Part shown: one piece after another, positions 16,886-25,579 of the stretch
Layout: every line of letters begins with the position of its first letter
Numbering within the stretch: position 1 is the stretch's first letter
Source: CAZHGD01 sp964531735
Lineage (GTDB): Bacteria > Armatimonadota > UBA10988
Assembly: GCA_964531735.1 (NCBI GenBank)
Contig: CAZHGD010000035.1
Location: forward strand, 1 to 52,256
DNA length: 52,256 bases
Reading direction: 5' to 3'
Position numbers and translations under genes: made by a program
Notes under the pieces: generated by a model
What the model saw: the letters and a program-made list of their open reading frames with translations, nothing else
What the model was told of the DNA's origin: nothing
Databases searched by the model: none

Positions 16886-16945
16886 GTCACCCCGTTGGCT
16901 GGCCGTAGCCCCGGCTGCACCGGGCGAGTTGGCGTCGGTCCGGTG

Positions 16946-18031
16946 TCAACGGCCGGCCTTGGCGAGCGCGTCGAGGGCCAGCTTGACCTGGGCGATGGCG
17001 TCCATCTCCAGGTTCATCGCCTTGACCAGGTTGTCCGCCTGCTTGGCCCGCACGGCCTGGTCCCAGGTCTTCTGCTTGCGTCTGAAGTCCTGCGGGAACA
17101 GGTCCCAAGGGAACGGGTCGCCTGGTGCCAGGGCTTCATGCACCTGCTGGTACAGATCGGCGGCACGCCGCAGGGCTGGCGCAGCGGGACCGTCGAACTC
17201 GGGCGCAGCCGCGCGTAGGAACCGCTCGGCGCTGGCGCGCGCGTTGTGCAGGCTGCCATAGCACCAGCCGTTGACCCACAGCCAGCCGTCCAGGGCCTTC
17301 GCCGGCTGGTTGGCAAAGCGCGCTTCGTGGTTCAGATCGGCGGCCCAGCGCTCGTAGGCGGCGAAGCCGCTGACATAGTCGCCGTGCTTCGGGGCCTCGG
17401 CCAGGTCGACGGCCAGTTTCAGCGCCCGCCGCACCGCGTCGCGACGCGCGGGCCGCGTCTGGGCCGGGCTGACGAGGCCGTACGTCCAGAGCGGCCAGGC
17501 GAAGGGCTCATAGCCCGGCTTGCTGGCCCCCGGCCGGCGACAGAAGAGCACCTTGCCGGCGTCGCGATAGGCCACGCCCACCGCGCACATGCGCTCGTAG
17601 AGCAGCACCGGCCAGCCGGCGTCGAGGCTGGCCACGGCCTTGGCGCGGGCCTCGGCCAGGGCGGCAGGGTTGTTCTGGGGCACATCGTGCCACACCAACT
17701 CCAGCCCGAGCGCCGCCGCGGCCACCTGGGTGCAGTCGTAGCCTTCGCGCGGCTCGGGCGCCGCCGGCGTCCACGGCCACTGGTACAGCAACCGGAACGC
17801 CATGCCCGACAGCCCCTGGATCTCGTGGTAGCTGACCGGCTCACCGCGGATGGCCATGACGCCCACCAGCGAGGCCAGCACGGTGTCCTGCAGCTCGCTG
17901 GTGCCGCCGTAGACGAACTGCTCCAGTCCGGGGAGTCGCGTCACGTCGCCCACGTGCTCGACCACCGGCTCCTTGGCCAAGGCGGCCGATGCCACCAGTG
18001 CGCAGACCAGCCCGACACAGGCCACCCGCAT
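16946..18031 (-). CDS. Secreted BtrH/C39-like protein, tentative family
   Basis: A 361-residue protein with a signal peptide (MRVACVGLVCALVASAALA). The region YDCTQVAAAALGLELVWH, then AVASLDAGWPVLLYERMCAVGVAYRD and SGFAAYERWAADLNHE, resembles proteins of the butirosin BtrH N-terminal/C39-like papain fold, which have a similar G-W-P-V-L segment and a closing S-G-x-x-A-Y-x-x-W helix. No catalytic Cys-His pair is certain. The C-terminal third is helical (LRRAADLYQQVHEAL, AIAQVKLALDALAKAG). GGAG sits six bases before the ATG at 18031; an in-frame GTG lies seven codons upstream. It follows the toxin-antitoxin genes on the same strand after 77 bases. Function unknown. Confidence 0.65.
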   Translation of the reverse strand: MRVACVGLVCALVASAALAKEPVVEHVGDVTRLPGLEQFVYGGTSELQDTVLASLVGVMAIRGEPVSYHEIQGLSGMAFRLLYQWPWTPAAPEPREGYDCTQVAAAALGLELVWHDVPQNNPAALAEARAKAVASLDAGWPVLLYERMCAVGVAYRDAGKVLFCRRPGASKPGYEPFAWPLWTYGLVSPAQTRPARRDAVRRALKLAVDLAEAPKHGDYVSGFAAYERWAADLNHEARFANQPAKALDGWLWVNGWCYGSLHNARASAERFLRAAAPEFDGPAAPALRRAADLYQQVHEALAPGDPFPWDLFPQDFRRKQKTWDQAVRAKQADNLVKAMNLEMDAIAQVKLALDALAKAGR

Positions 18032-18108
18032 GGCGCTCTCCACGACGCGCACACCGCCGCGCCCGCCGTGAGCTTACCCGACGGCGCTGTAGGCGACAAC
18101 GCGCGGGG

Positions 18109-18537
18109 TCAGCCACTTGGTGGTGGTGAGCCGTCGAGCAGCGCCAGGAGTCGCGCGGTGGGCAGGCAGACCACGCCGCGGTCGGCCAGGTCGCGATCGT
18201 TGGACCAGAGCGGCACGCCCAGACGGCAGGCCAGGGCCAGCGCGTGCGCGTCTTCCACATCGCGGCCCTGGAGCTTTGCGACCGCCTGATCCAGCAGTGG
18301 AGCGTAGTCGGTCACCGGGTGGACATGGAGCGGCAGCAGGCGCCACTGCAGGGCCAGCAACTCGGGCGCCAGCCGGTACCTGACCGCCATGGTGGGCAGG
18401 TACTCCATCACCTCGTCGACGTTGAACTCGGTGGCATGAACGCTGACGTCGAACTCGGTGAAGACTCGCAACGCAGCTCGCCCGGTCACCGCCGAGAGGA
18501 GCACGTTGGCGTCAGCGACGACGGCGTCGATAGGCAC
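18109..18537 (-). CDS. PIN-domain (VapC-like) toxin
   Basis: PIN-domain toxins are Mg2+-dependent ribonucleases, held inactive by a partner antitoxin. The 142-residue protein shows the acidic active-site positions in order: VVADANVLLSAV, FNVDEVMEYL, GRDVEDAHALALA and LWSNDRDLAD. The GTG at 18537 is the best start because GAGGA lies five bases upstream and the family usually begins a few residues before the first Asp. A GTG at 18564 would add nine residues. The start lies inside the antitoxin gene (26-base overlap), so the two are translationally coupled. Confidence 0.85.
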   Translation of the reverse strand: MPIDAVVADANVLLSAVTGRAALRVFTEFDVSVHATEFNVDEVMEYLPTMAVRYRLAPELLALQWRLLPLHVHPVTDYAPLLDQAVAKLQGRDVEDAHALALACRLGVPLWSNDRDLADRGVVCLPTARLLALLDGSPPPSG

Positions 18538-18772
18538 GGAAATCCTCGCCGACCTGTGACTCACTGATGCCCTGACGATCGAGTTCGCCGGCCAGATGGC
18601 GCCCCAAGACCGCGGCCAGCTCGCGGCCGAGGTCCGACGGCAGACTGTCGGGCGAGTCCAAAGGCAGGTACAGGCCCGACACCCGCCCGTGCCGCGTCAC
18701 CAGCACCGGCTCGGCACCACCCAGCAAGTCGGCGGTGCGCGCCCGCAATTCTCGGATGCCCGCGATTCTCAT
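18512..18772 (-). CDS. Phd/YefM-type antitoxin
   Basis: The 86-residue protein begins MRIAGIRELRARTADLL and continues EPVLVTRHGRVSGLYLPLD, the classic Phd/YefM (prevent-host-death) pattern: an N-terminal DNA-binding dimer domain and a C-terminal toxin-binding tail, here Arg-rich (AYRRRRR). It should neutralise the overlapping PIN toxin and repress its own promoter. No Shine-Dalgarno sequence precedes the ATG. The promoter at 18779-18807 places the transcript start at or next to the ATG, so translation is probably leaderless. Confidence 0.85.
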   Translation of the reverse strand: MRIAGIRELRARTADLLGGAEPVLVTRHGRVSGLYLPLDSPDSLPSDLGRELAAVLGRHLAGELDRQGISESQVGEDFRAYRRRRR

Positions 18773-18778
18773 GCTCGC

Positions 18779-18807
18779 ACTGTAGTGCCCAGGCGACCGA
18801 GTGTCAA
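18779..18807 (-). promoter_or_regulatory. Antitoxin promoter, strong -35, likely leaderless
   Basis: On the minus strand TTGACA (18802-18807, perfect) and TACAGT (18779-18784, four of six) are exactly 17 bases apart. Six bases separate the -10 from the antitoxin ATG, which makes the A of ATG the expected +1. Confidence 0.6.
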
Positions 18808-18821
18808 CACTTGTGTACACA
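18801..18821. promoter_or_regulatory. Palindromic operator candidate for the toxin-antitoxin module
   Basis: TGTGTACACA at 18812-18821 is a perfect 10-bp palindrome. GTGTCAACAC at 18801-18810, overlapping the -35, has complementary GTGT/ACAC ends. The two are adjacent, which fits cooperative binding by antitoxin dimers. Confidence 0.45.
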
Positions 18822-18826
18822 CGGTC

Positions 18827-19846
18827 TCACCCCGCCCACTCGGCCACCACGGCCTGCAAGCCGGTCACGACGCAGGCCAGGCTGTCGAAGTCGATCTCGC
18901 CGATGGTGTCCTGCGCGGTGTGGTAGTGAGCGTCGCGGAACGGCGCGGTATCGGTGACCATCACCGCCGGATAGCCGGCCTGCCAGAACGACCAGTGGTC
19001 GGACCAGCCGACACCGGGGATCAGGGCCGTGCCGACCATGCCTTCGGACGGGAAGCGCGCCTGGCGGCGGAAGGTGCCGATGGCGCGGCGGACCAGATGG
19101 CGCGAGGCGACGTTCCCGATGAAGCCGATGAAGTCGCCACGGTCGGGGTAGAACGCCTTGAGCAGGCCGGTCGGGTAGTGCTGCGAGCCGCGGTGATGGT
19201 GGTAACAGCCCAGGCTCTCCAGGCAGAGCATGCCGACGATGCGCTCGTCGCGGCGGCGGCAGGCGCGCGCGTAGACCAGGCTGCCTTGCTGCTCGGTCCA
19301 GAAGAACGGCGGCTCCTCGTTGGCGAACAACACGAACCGTAGGGTCCGTGCATGGTCGCGGTGGGCGAACCAGCGAGCCAGCGCCAAGGTGGCGACCACC
19401 CCGCTGCCGTTGTCGTTGGCGCCGGCGCACTCGGCGACAGTGTCGTAGTGGGCGCCGACCACCACCACCTCCTCGGGCCGCAGCGCGCCGCGGCGTTCGG
19501 CCTGCAGGTTGTCCACCCGCTCACCCAGCACCTCGTAGCCGAGCCGGGCGGCGTCGTAGCCGGCCTGCGTCAGCCGCCCGGCGAGGCAGTCGGCCGCCTG
19601 GCGCAGGTGGCGGCCCTCGAAGACGTGGCGTTCGCCGATGTCGCCGGCCAGAACGGTCAGGTCGGCGCGCAGGTCGGCGGCCAGTTGCCGCTGGGCGGCC
19701 GACAGCGGCGGCGGCGCGCCGTGCCAACTCTCGCCGGGCATGCGGACGCAGAACCACCAGCCCACGGCCACGGCGCCGGCGAGCAGCCCGAACAGCACTT
19801 TCAGACGCAGGACGGCCGGACGATCGATCCAGACGAGGTGCGGCAT
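18827..19846 (-). CDS. Membrane-anchored M28-family aminopeptidase
   Basis: A 339-residue two-zinc peptidase of the M28 (PepQ/Fxna-like) family, probably facing the periplasm or exterior. Residues 12-34 are a hydrophobic anchor (VLRLKVLFGLLAGAVAVGWW). The metal and catalytic set is present: GAHYDTVAE (His133), GANDNGSG (Asp145), FANEEPPFF (Glu177/178), CLESLG (Glu210) and YHTAQDTIGE near the C-terminus. GGAGGG lies before the ATG at 19846. Family members remove N-terminal residues from peptides, or act on glutaminyl or folded substrates; specificity is not visible. The gene diverges from the 20-29 kb operon. The antitoxin promoter begins immediately downstream of its stop codon. Confidence 0.88.
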   Translation of the reverse strand: MPHLVWIDRPAVLRLKVLFGLLAGAVAVGWWFCVRMPGESWHGAPPPLSAAQRQLAADLRADLTVLAGDIGERHVFEGRHLRQAADCLAGRLTQAGYDAARLGYEVLGERVDNLQAERRGALRPEEVVVVGAHYDTVAECAGANDNGSGVVATLALARWFAHRDHARTLRFVLFANEEPPFFWTEQQGSLVYARACRRRDERIVGMLCLESLGCYHHHRGSQHYPTGLLKAFYPDRGDFIGFIGNVASRHLVRRAIGTFRRQARFPSEGMVGTALIPGVGWSDHWSFWQAGYPAVMVTDTAPFRDAHYHTAQDTIGEIDFDSLACVVTGLQAVVAEWAG

Positions 19847-19894
19847 CGGTGACCCTCCGCTGCTGCTGGTGCGGTAGTACCCGCCCCGGCCGCC

Positions 19895-19918
19895 TGTAAG
19901 ATTGCGTTTACATTGCGT
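19895..19918. promoter_or_regulatory. AT-rich operator candidate in divergent promoter region
   Basis: TGTAA (19895-19899) and TTACA (19908-19912) form a dyad. Overlapping it, ATTGCGT is directly repeated at 19901-19907 and 19912-19918, an 11-base period or one helical turn. The site is a rare AT-rich patch in the 118-bp gap between the peptidase gene and the seven-gene operon. Confidence 0.35.
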
Positions 19919-19964
19919 CCACTGCGGCGCGAGGACTGTGCCGGCCGGTGGCCAAGCAAGCAGC

Positions 19965-20969
19965 ATGGAAACCACAGCAGTCATCTTCGACGGACCGAAC
20001 CAGGTGCGCTTCGGCGCGCTTGAGGTGCCCGAGCCGCGACCGGACGAAGCCTTGGTGCAGACCGAGTGGTCGTGGATCTCCAACGGCACCGAGGGCTCGT
20101 TCCTGCGTGGCGAGCGGCACGGCGGCGAGACGCCGGCCAGTGCCGAGAAGCCCGCGCCGTTCCCGATCGTCGCCGGCTACCAGCGCGTCGGCCGCGTGGT
20201 GGCCGCGGGCGCCGAGTCCGGCGTGACCGCCGGCCAGCGCGTGTTCGTGACCATCACGCGGATTGCCGGGCTGGCCGAAGGCCATGGTGGCCACGTGTTC
20301 TGCGGTCCGGTCCACCGCGACCAGATCTACGTCCTGCCCGAGGGCGGCCCGCCGGCCGAAGCCTACAGCGGCCTGGTGCTGACCCAGGTCGGCTGGAACT
20401 GCGGCCAGCGACCGGTCATCGCGCCCGGCGACGCGGCGGTGGTCATCGGTGACGGCATGGTCGGCCAGTGGTCGGCGCAGACGCTGCAGCAGCGCGGTGC
20501 CAAGGTCATGCTGCTGGGCCGGCATGACTCGCGTCTGGCGCGCTGGGTGACCCGGGCCGACGATCGGGCCGTCAACTCGCGCCAGCAGGACGCCGAGGCG
20601 GCGGTGGCCGAGTGGGCGCCCGAAGGCGTGCAGGCGATCATCGACACCGTGGGGCACCTGCCCACCGTGTCAGCGCTGTTCTGGCGCCTGCGCCACAACG
20701 GGCATATCGCCTCCGCCGGGTTCCTGGGCAACGAGGGCAAGATCGACATCCAGATGCTGCGGTTCCGCGAGGCGTGCGTCCACGCGCCGTCGGGCTGGAC
20801 CCGCCAGCGCCTGGAAGAGACGATGGCCTGGGTCCACGACGGGCGGCTGACCACGTTGCCGTTGGTGACGCACCGGCTGCCGGCGACGCAGGCGGCCGAG
20901 GCCTGGCAGGCCATTGCGAACGACCGCAACACGCTGGGCGTGTTGCTCGATTGGCGGGAGTTGTCATAG
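19965..20969 (+). CDS. MDR-superfamily dehydrogenase (non-classical zinc site)
   Basis: A 334-residue medium-chain dehydrogenase/reductase. The N-terminal GroES-like domain has EALVQTEWSWISNGTEGS, where classical zinc alcohol dehydrogenases have the catalytic Cys of C-G-T/S-D; here it reads S-N-G-T-E, as in BchC-like members. The Rossmann domain follows (AVVIGDGMVGQWSAQTLQQRG, AIIDTVGHLPTVSAL). The METTAVIFDG start at 19965 fits the family better than an upstream extension, although the ribosome binding site is weak. It is the first gene of a tightly packed seven-gene run, and its stop codon abuts the next start. It probably oxidises a sugar or sugar-derived alcohol. Confidence 0.85.
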   Translation: METTAVIFDGPNQVRFGALEVPEPRPDEALVQTEWSWISNGTEGSFLRGERHGGETPASAEKPAPFPIVAGYQRVGRVVAAGAESGVTAGQRVFVTITRIAGLAEGHGGHVFCGPVHRDQIYVLPEGGPPAEAYSGLVLTQVGWNCGQRPVIAPGDAAVVIGDGMVGQWSAQTLQQRGAKVMLLGRHDSRLARWVTRADDRAVNSRQQDAEAAVAEWAPEGVQAIIDTVGHLPTVSALFWRLRHNGHIASAGFLGNEGKIDIQMLRFREACVHAPSGWTRQRLEETMAWVHDGRLTTLPLVTHRLPATQAAEAWQAIANDRNTLGVLLDWRELS

Positions 20970-21938
20970 ATGAGAGCCCTTCAGATCATGGGACCCGGCC
21001 GCGCCGAGGTGGTCGAGGTGCCGCAGCCCGAGCCCGGCCCGCGCGAGGTGCGGGTCAAGGTCACCTTGTGCAACACCTGCCCGCAGTGGGACCTGCACTT
21101 GGCCAACGGCGAGCCGATGTTCGTCGGCGCCACGCTGGACTACCCGTATACGGTGGGCCAGCCGGGTCACGAGATGACCGGTGTGGTCGACGCGCTGGGC
21201 AGCGAGGTGCCGGAGTTCGCCATTGGCCAGACGGTGGCCGCCTGGCGTGACCAGGGGCACCACCGGCAAGGTTGCTACGCCGAGTACGTGCTGGTCGATG
21301 CCGACAATCTGCTGCCGGTGCCTGATGGCCTGGCGCCGGAGCAGGTGGCCTCGCTGGAACTGGCCATGTGCGTCAGCGTCTGCCTCGAGGACCTGCTGCC
21401 GATGAACGCCATTCCCGGCCGCCGCGCCGCAGTGAACGGGCTGGGGCCGGCCGGTCTGGTGGCCGCGCAGCTCCTGCGGGCCGAGGGCGCGGTGTCGGTG
21501 ATCGGCTTCGAGCCGAACGCCGGCCGCCGCGAGCTGGCGGTGCGGCACGGCATCGTCGATGAGGCCTTCGATCCCGCGGCGCCCGAGACCGCCGAGCGCA
21601 TTCCGCTCCGCGGGCAGGGCGCGGCGTTCGACGTGGCCATCGACTGTTGCGGCCTGCCGGGTCCGGTGCGCTGGGTGATGGACCGCTGTGGCAAGCACCT
21701 GGCGCTGTTCGCCGTGCAGCGGCACGACTACACCTTCTCGCCGAGCCACTACACGCTGATCCTGGTGGGCTATGGCGGCCACCGCAAGAGCGCGGCCGAG
21801 TATGCCCTGTGGCAGATTGCCAACGGCCGGCTCGATCTGCGTCCGCTCTGCAGCACGCAGCTACCGTTCGAGCGGTATCTCGAAGGCGTCGACCTGCTGC
21901 GCAGCCAGTCGGCGGTGAAAATCGGGTACCGGCCCTGA
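20970..21938 (+). CDS. MDR-superfamily zinc-type alcohol/polyol dehydrogenase
   Basis: A 322-residue medium-chain dehydrogenase. VTLCNTCPQWD and the following GQPGHEMTGVV supply the Cys and His-Glu positions expected for a catalytic zinc site, unlike the preceding gene. The cofactor domain shows AAVNGLGPAGLVAAQLLRAEG and AIDCCGLPGPVRWVM. The ATG directly follows the TAG stop of the preceding dehydrogenase, with GGGAG just upstream, so the two are translationally coupled. Together they could oxidise two positions or two intermediates of the same sugar; that is inference. Confidence 0.87.
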   Translation: MRALQIMGPGRAEVVEVPQPEPGPREVRVKVTLCNTCPQWDLHLANGEPMFVGATLDYPYTVGQPGHEMTGVVDALGSEVPEFAIGQTVAAWRDQGHHRQGCYAEYVLVDADNLLPVPDGLAPEQVASLELAMCVSVCLEDLLPMNAIPGRRAAVNGLGPAGLVAAQLLRAEGAVSVIGFEPNAGRRELAVRHGIVDEAFDPAAPETAERIPLRGQGAAFDVAIDCCGLPGPVRWVMDRCGKHLALFAVQRHDYTFSPSHYTLILVGYGGHRKSAAEYALWQIANGRLDLRPLCSTQLPFERYLEGVDLLRSQSAVKIGYRP

Positions 21939-21962
21939 CGCCGGTACCGCGGAGAGCGATGA

Positions 21963-24900
21963 ATGTGGCCGTTGGCCTGTTCGGGCGGCCTGCTGCTGGC
22001 CGCCCTGGCGGCACCAGCCTGGGAGCCACGTTACTACACGCCCGAGCGTGTCGCCGTCGGGCGCGAGAACGTCGCCCGCCACGCCTGGGGCCAGGCGGTC
22101 CTCAGTCGCATCCGCAAGGGTGACGCCGATCGCTACTACATCGGCCGCGAGTATGCGCCGGCCGACACCTATGCGGCCCAGACCGACGAGCTCATCTGGA
22201 CGCTGCAGCCGAGTACGCGCATCGCGCGCGTGTTCCCCGCCGAGTCCGAGGCCCGCTGTCCGCAGCACGGCCTGGCCGTCCGGCAGCACAACGCGTTCCA
22301 CCCGTGGGGCGTCGATCCCATCGGGCATCCGTACCAGTTGCAGTGCCCCATCGGCCACGAGTGGTACCCCAGCAACCACTTCGCCGCGGGCGACCTGACC
22401 AGCGGACCGTATGCCGACAGCGGCGACGGTTTCACGCGCGAGGGCGTGACCTACTACTTCCTGCGCGACTACGCGCACCGCGTGTACGGCAACACCACCA
22501 TCCCGCTGCTGCGCTCGCTGTCGCAAGCCTGGCTGCTGACCGGCGACCGCGCCTATGCCCACAAAGGGAGTCTGTTGCTGGCCCGGCTGGCCAGTGAGTA
22601 CCCGAACTACACCGATCGCGCCGACCGGCTCTACTTCGCGCGTTACGGCGGGCGCAGCCCGACCTACTCCTGGAAGACCGGCGGCATGATCACCGACCTG
22701 ATCTGGGAGACCTTCTGCCTCGAAGCCACGGCCTTTGCCTTCGACGCGCTGGCCGGCAGCTTCGACGCCGACGCCGAACTGCTGGCCTTCGTGCGCGCGA
22801 AGGGGCTGCCCGTCACCGATGGCGAGTCACTGCGCCAGTACGTGCGCGAGAGCCTCTTCCGACCGGCGATGCAGGCGCTGCTGAAGGGCGACATTCGCGG
22901 CAATGAGGGCTTCCACCAGGCGGCGGCGCTGGCCGTGGCATTGGTCATGGACGACTACTCGGCGCAGCATCCGAACTCGCTGGACCTGGTCGACTACGCC
23001 TTCCATGGCGCGGGGCACTCGGCGTGGATGATGGTCAACGGCCTGTGGCCCGATGGTGGCGGGCACGAAAGCCTCGGGTACAACGCCATCAAGCTCGACT
23101 TCGTGCGGGTGAATCGCCTGATGGAGCAGGTCCGCCGACGGCACCCCGAACGCTACCCGGTCGACCGCTACCCCGACCTGTTCGGCGAGCGGAAGGCGCT
23201 GGCGGTCTACGACTGGTTCATCGACTCGCGGATGTTGGACTACTGGATCCAGGAGATCGGCGACTGCGGCGGCAATCTGGCGCCCCGCCGCGTGGGCCGG
23301 CAGTCGGCGTCGTACCTGTCGAGCGAGAACCTGTACGCGTTTCAGCGCACCGGCAGTCCGCGTTACGCGCGCGCTTGCGTGGCGCCCGACGGCAAGCTCT
23401 ATCCGGGCGAGCTGTGGGAGCCCTATCCGCTGGCGGCGCTGGAAGCGGCGCTGCGGCAGACGGAATCGCGGCTGGCCCGCCGGTCGCGGTTGCTCGACGG
23501 CTATGGTCAGGCCATTCTGGAGACGGGCGACGGTGACCAGGCCCGAGCGGTGTCGGTCAACTACAGCTCGCTGCTGGGCCACTGGCAGGCGGACAGCCTG
23601 TTCCTGAGTCTGTTTGCGCACGGCCTGAGCTACCTGCCGGACCTGGGCTACCCGTTCGGCTGGGCCAACCGTACGCAGTGGGACGCCAACTCGCTGGCGC
23701 ACAACACGGTCACCGTCGATGAGACGCAGTTCGCCTATGGCTGGCGCGGTGGCCTCTGCCGGCTGCTGGCCGAGACCGAGGGGCTGCACGTGCTCACCGT
23801 GGCGCACGACCCGTACCCGGCGGCTTGGGAGCCCCAGCGCCGCGCCGCCCAAGGCGTCGACACGTTCGAGCGCACGGTGGTCATGGTGGGGGTGTCGCCG
23901 GAGACCTTCTACACGGTCGATGTGTTCGACGTGCGCGGTGGCGAACAGCACGACCAGAGCTGGCACGGCCCCCAGGTGCCGATGGTCCTGCCCGCGGACG
24001 TGCACTGGACGCCGCAGCCCGGCACACTGGCCGGCGAAGCCGTGCCGCAGTTCGGCCGCTGGTCGGACCGCTGGGGCCGTCAGCGCGACGACTTCCCGGG
24101 CTACCTGACGGGTCTCCGCCGCGCGACCATCGGGGAGCCGGCGGTGTTCGCGCAGTCGTTTGGTCTGCCCGGCGGCGAGGGCCTGCGGCTGCATCTGGTG
24201 CCGGTCGACGGGCCGTTGACGGTCTACGCCGGCCACGGGCGCTCGCCGGCGCGGCCGACCGACTGGCGGCTCGACTACCTGATCGCGCGGCGCACCGGGC
24301 CGCCCGGGCTGGCCACGCGGTTCGTCACGGTGCTGGACACCCACGCGGGCCAGCCGGTGGTGAGTGGCGTGCGGGTGACCGGTAACGACCCGCTAACGCT
24401 GACGGTGTCACGCGCGGGCGGCCGCGACGTCATCGAGATCGAGCGCCCGACCGGGCCGTCGCGCGGCACGGCGCCGCGCGCGCTGGGCGTCACGGTGCGC
24501 CACAATGACGGCGAGACGCGCGTGGGCGGTCGCGACGGCTGGGCGCGCGGGCGAGTGACGGCGGCCGACTACGCGGCGAACCAGGTCACGGTGACAGGCG
24601 ACGCGGCGTTGGCGGACCAGTTGATGCCCGGCCGCTACCTGCGCGTGTACAACGCCGCACGGAGCGGCATGATGCGGATCCGCGCGGTTCGCCGTGAGGG
24701 CGACCAGTGGGTGGCCGACCTGGCCGGCACGCCGCTCTTGGCGCGCGGCCCGGTGACGGCCACCAGCGACGGGCGGCTGACGGTAGGCGCCTACCTGCTG
24801 TATGGCGGCGCGCGGCTAGACGCCGCGCAGCAGGTCATCGCCGGCAGTTGCGCCTATGCCGGCGCGGTGGTGAGCGACGGCCGGCACCACGCGAGGGTGG

Positions 24901-25052
24901 CGGGAGTGTTGAAGGGTGAATCATCGACGGTGTTGCTGACCGAGAAGACACCGGCCGCGCAACTGGCCAAGGACTTCGGCGGCAAGATCGTGTCGGTCTG
25001 GCAGTACGGAGTGGGCGACCAAGTGGAGTTGGCCACGATACGGCGCCGCTGA
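21963..25052 (+). CDS. Heparinase II/III-type polysaccharide lyase, exported
   Basis: A 1029-residue protein with a short signal peptide (LLLAALAAPAW). The N-terminal region holds a Cys/His knuckle pair (ARCPQHG and LQCPIGHEWYPSN) found in planctomycete-type relatives. An all-helical toroid follows (LRSLSQAWLLTGD, MITDLIWETFCLE, HGAGHSAWMMVNGLWPDGG). The beta-sandwich then begins with the family hallmark NSLAHNTVTVDETQ. Known enzymes cleave uronic-acid-containing polysaccharides (heparin/heparan, alginate-like) by beta-elimination. The C-terminal 250 residues are beta-rich and could bind polysaccharide. GGAGA precedes the ATG at 21963. The sulfatase downstream in the same operon suggests a sulfated uronate polymer. 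Confidence 0.85.
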   Translation: MWPLACSGGLLLAALAAPAWEPRYYTPERVAVGRENVARHAWGQAVLSRIRKGDADRYYIGREYAPADTYAAQTDELIWTLQPSTRIARVFPAESEARCPQHGLAVRQHNAFHPWGVDPIGHPYQLQCPIGHEWYPSNHFAAGDLTSGPYADSGDGFTREGVTYYFLRDYAHRVYGNTTIPLLRSLSQAWLLTGDRAYAHKGSLLLARLASEYPNYTDRADRLYFARYGGRSPTYSWKTGGMITDLIWETFCLEATAFAFDALAGSFDADAELLAFVRAKGLPVTDGESLRQYVRESLFRPAMQALLKGDIRGNEGFHQAAALAVALVMDDYSAQHPNSLDLVDYAFHGAGHSAWMMVNGLWPDGGGHESLGYNAIKLDFVRVNRLMEQVRRRHPERYPVDRYPDLFGERKALAVYDWFIDSRMLDYWIQEIGDCGGNLAPRRVGRQSASYLSSENLYAFQRTGSPRYARACVAPDGKLYPGELWEPYPLAALEAALRQTESRLARRSRLLDGYGQAILETGDGDQARAVSVNYSSLLGHWQADSLFLSLFAHGLSYLPDLGYPFGWANRTQWDANSLAHNTVTVDETQFAYGWRGGLCRLLAETEGLHVLTVAHDPYPAAWEPQRRAAQGVDTFERTVVMVGVSPETFYTVDVFDVRGGEQHDQSWHGPQVPMVLPADVHWTPQPGTLAGEAVPQFGRWSDRWGRQRDDFPGYLTGLRRATIGEPAVFAQSFGLPGGEGLRLHLVPVDGPLTVYAGHGRSPARPTDWRLDYLIARRTGPPGLATRFVTVLDTHAGQPVVSGVRVTGNDPLTLTVSRAGGRDVIEIERPTGPSRGTAPRALGVTVRHNDGETRVGGRDGWARGRVTAADYAANQVTVTGDAALADQLMPGRYLRVYNAARSGMMRIRAVRREGDQWVADLAGTPLLARGPVTATSDGRLTVGAYLLYGGARLDAAQQVIAGSCAYAGAVVSDGRHHARVAGVLKGESSTVLLTEKTPAAQLAKDFGGKIVSVWQYGVGDQVELATIRRR

Positions 25053-25074
25053 GGCCGTTGGACGGGGAGCAGGC

Positions 25075-25557
25075 ATGACCACAGAGCAGTTGGCACAGGT
25101 CGAAGCGGCGCGCGCGACGGCGGAGGCCCTGTACATCGGGCAACTCACCGGGCACCGCAGTTGCGGTGTCGCGGTGGCGGAGACCTTCGGGTGCAATCCG
25201 AAGCCGTACGCCACGCTGCGGCGCGGCGGCTTGACCGGCGAGCACACCTGCGGCGCGGTGCGCGCCGGCGAGATGGTGCTCAGCGAGATGTTCGCGCCGG
25301 ACGACCCGTCGGCCCCGTTGCCGGAGGCGCTGACCGCGGCCATCATCGAGTTCCGCGAGCTGTGCCACAGCCGGCTGGCCTCGGGGCTGACCGGCATCTT
25401 CATCTGCAACGAGCTGGTGGCGCCCTACGGCGACTTCCAGCAGCCGGAGCGCAAAGCCTACTGCACCAGCATCGCCGCCACCGTGGCGGCCACGGTGGCC
25501 GAGGTGGCGCTCAAGAACGGCTACGACGTCACGGTGAGCCCCGTGCCGGGCGCTTGA
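25075..25557 (+). CDS. C_GCAxxG_C_C family putative redox protein
   Basis: A 160-residue cytoplasmic protein with the spaced Cys pattern of the C_GCAxxG_C_C family: HRSCGVAVAETFGC, then LTGEHTCGAVRAGEMVL, then FRELCHS, FICNELV and KAYCTSIAA. Family members are thought to bind a metal or redox cofactor, but no reaction is firmly known. GGGGAG lies before the ATG. It sits between the lyase and the aminotransferase with 22-base gaps on both sides, so it is clearly part of the operon. It could pass electrons to or from the dehydrogenases; that is speculative. Confidence 0.75.
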   Translation: MTTEQLAQVEAARATAEALYIGQLTGHRSCGVAVAETFGCNPKPYATLRRGGLTGEHTCGAVRAGEMVLSEMFAPDDPSAPLPEALTAAIIEFRELCHSRLASGLTGIFICNELVAPYGDFQQPERKAYCTSIAATVAATVAEVALKNGYDVTVSPVPGA

Positions 25558-25579
25558 CGGGCGGGCGCCGGTCCGGTCG

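Noticed and set aside
16651..16945. tRNA or small structured RNA gene in the intergenic gap
   Set aside because: The stems belong to inverted repeats; there is no cloverleaf or CCA end.
22827..24344. 505-codon open frame antisense to the heparinase-like gene
   Set aside because: Rich in Arg, Val and Gln without domain signatures; a composition artefact.
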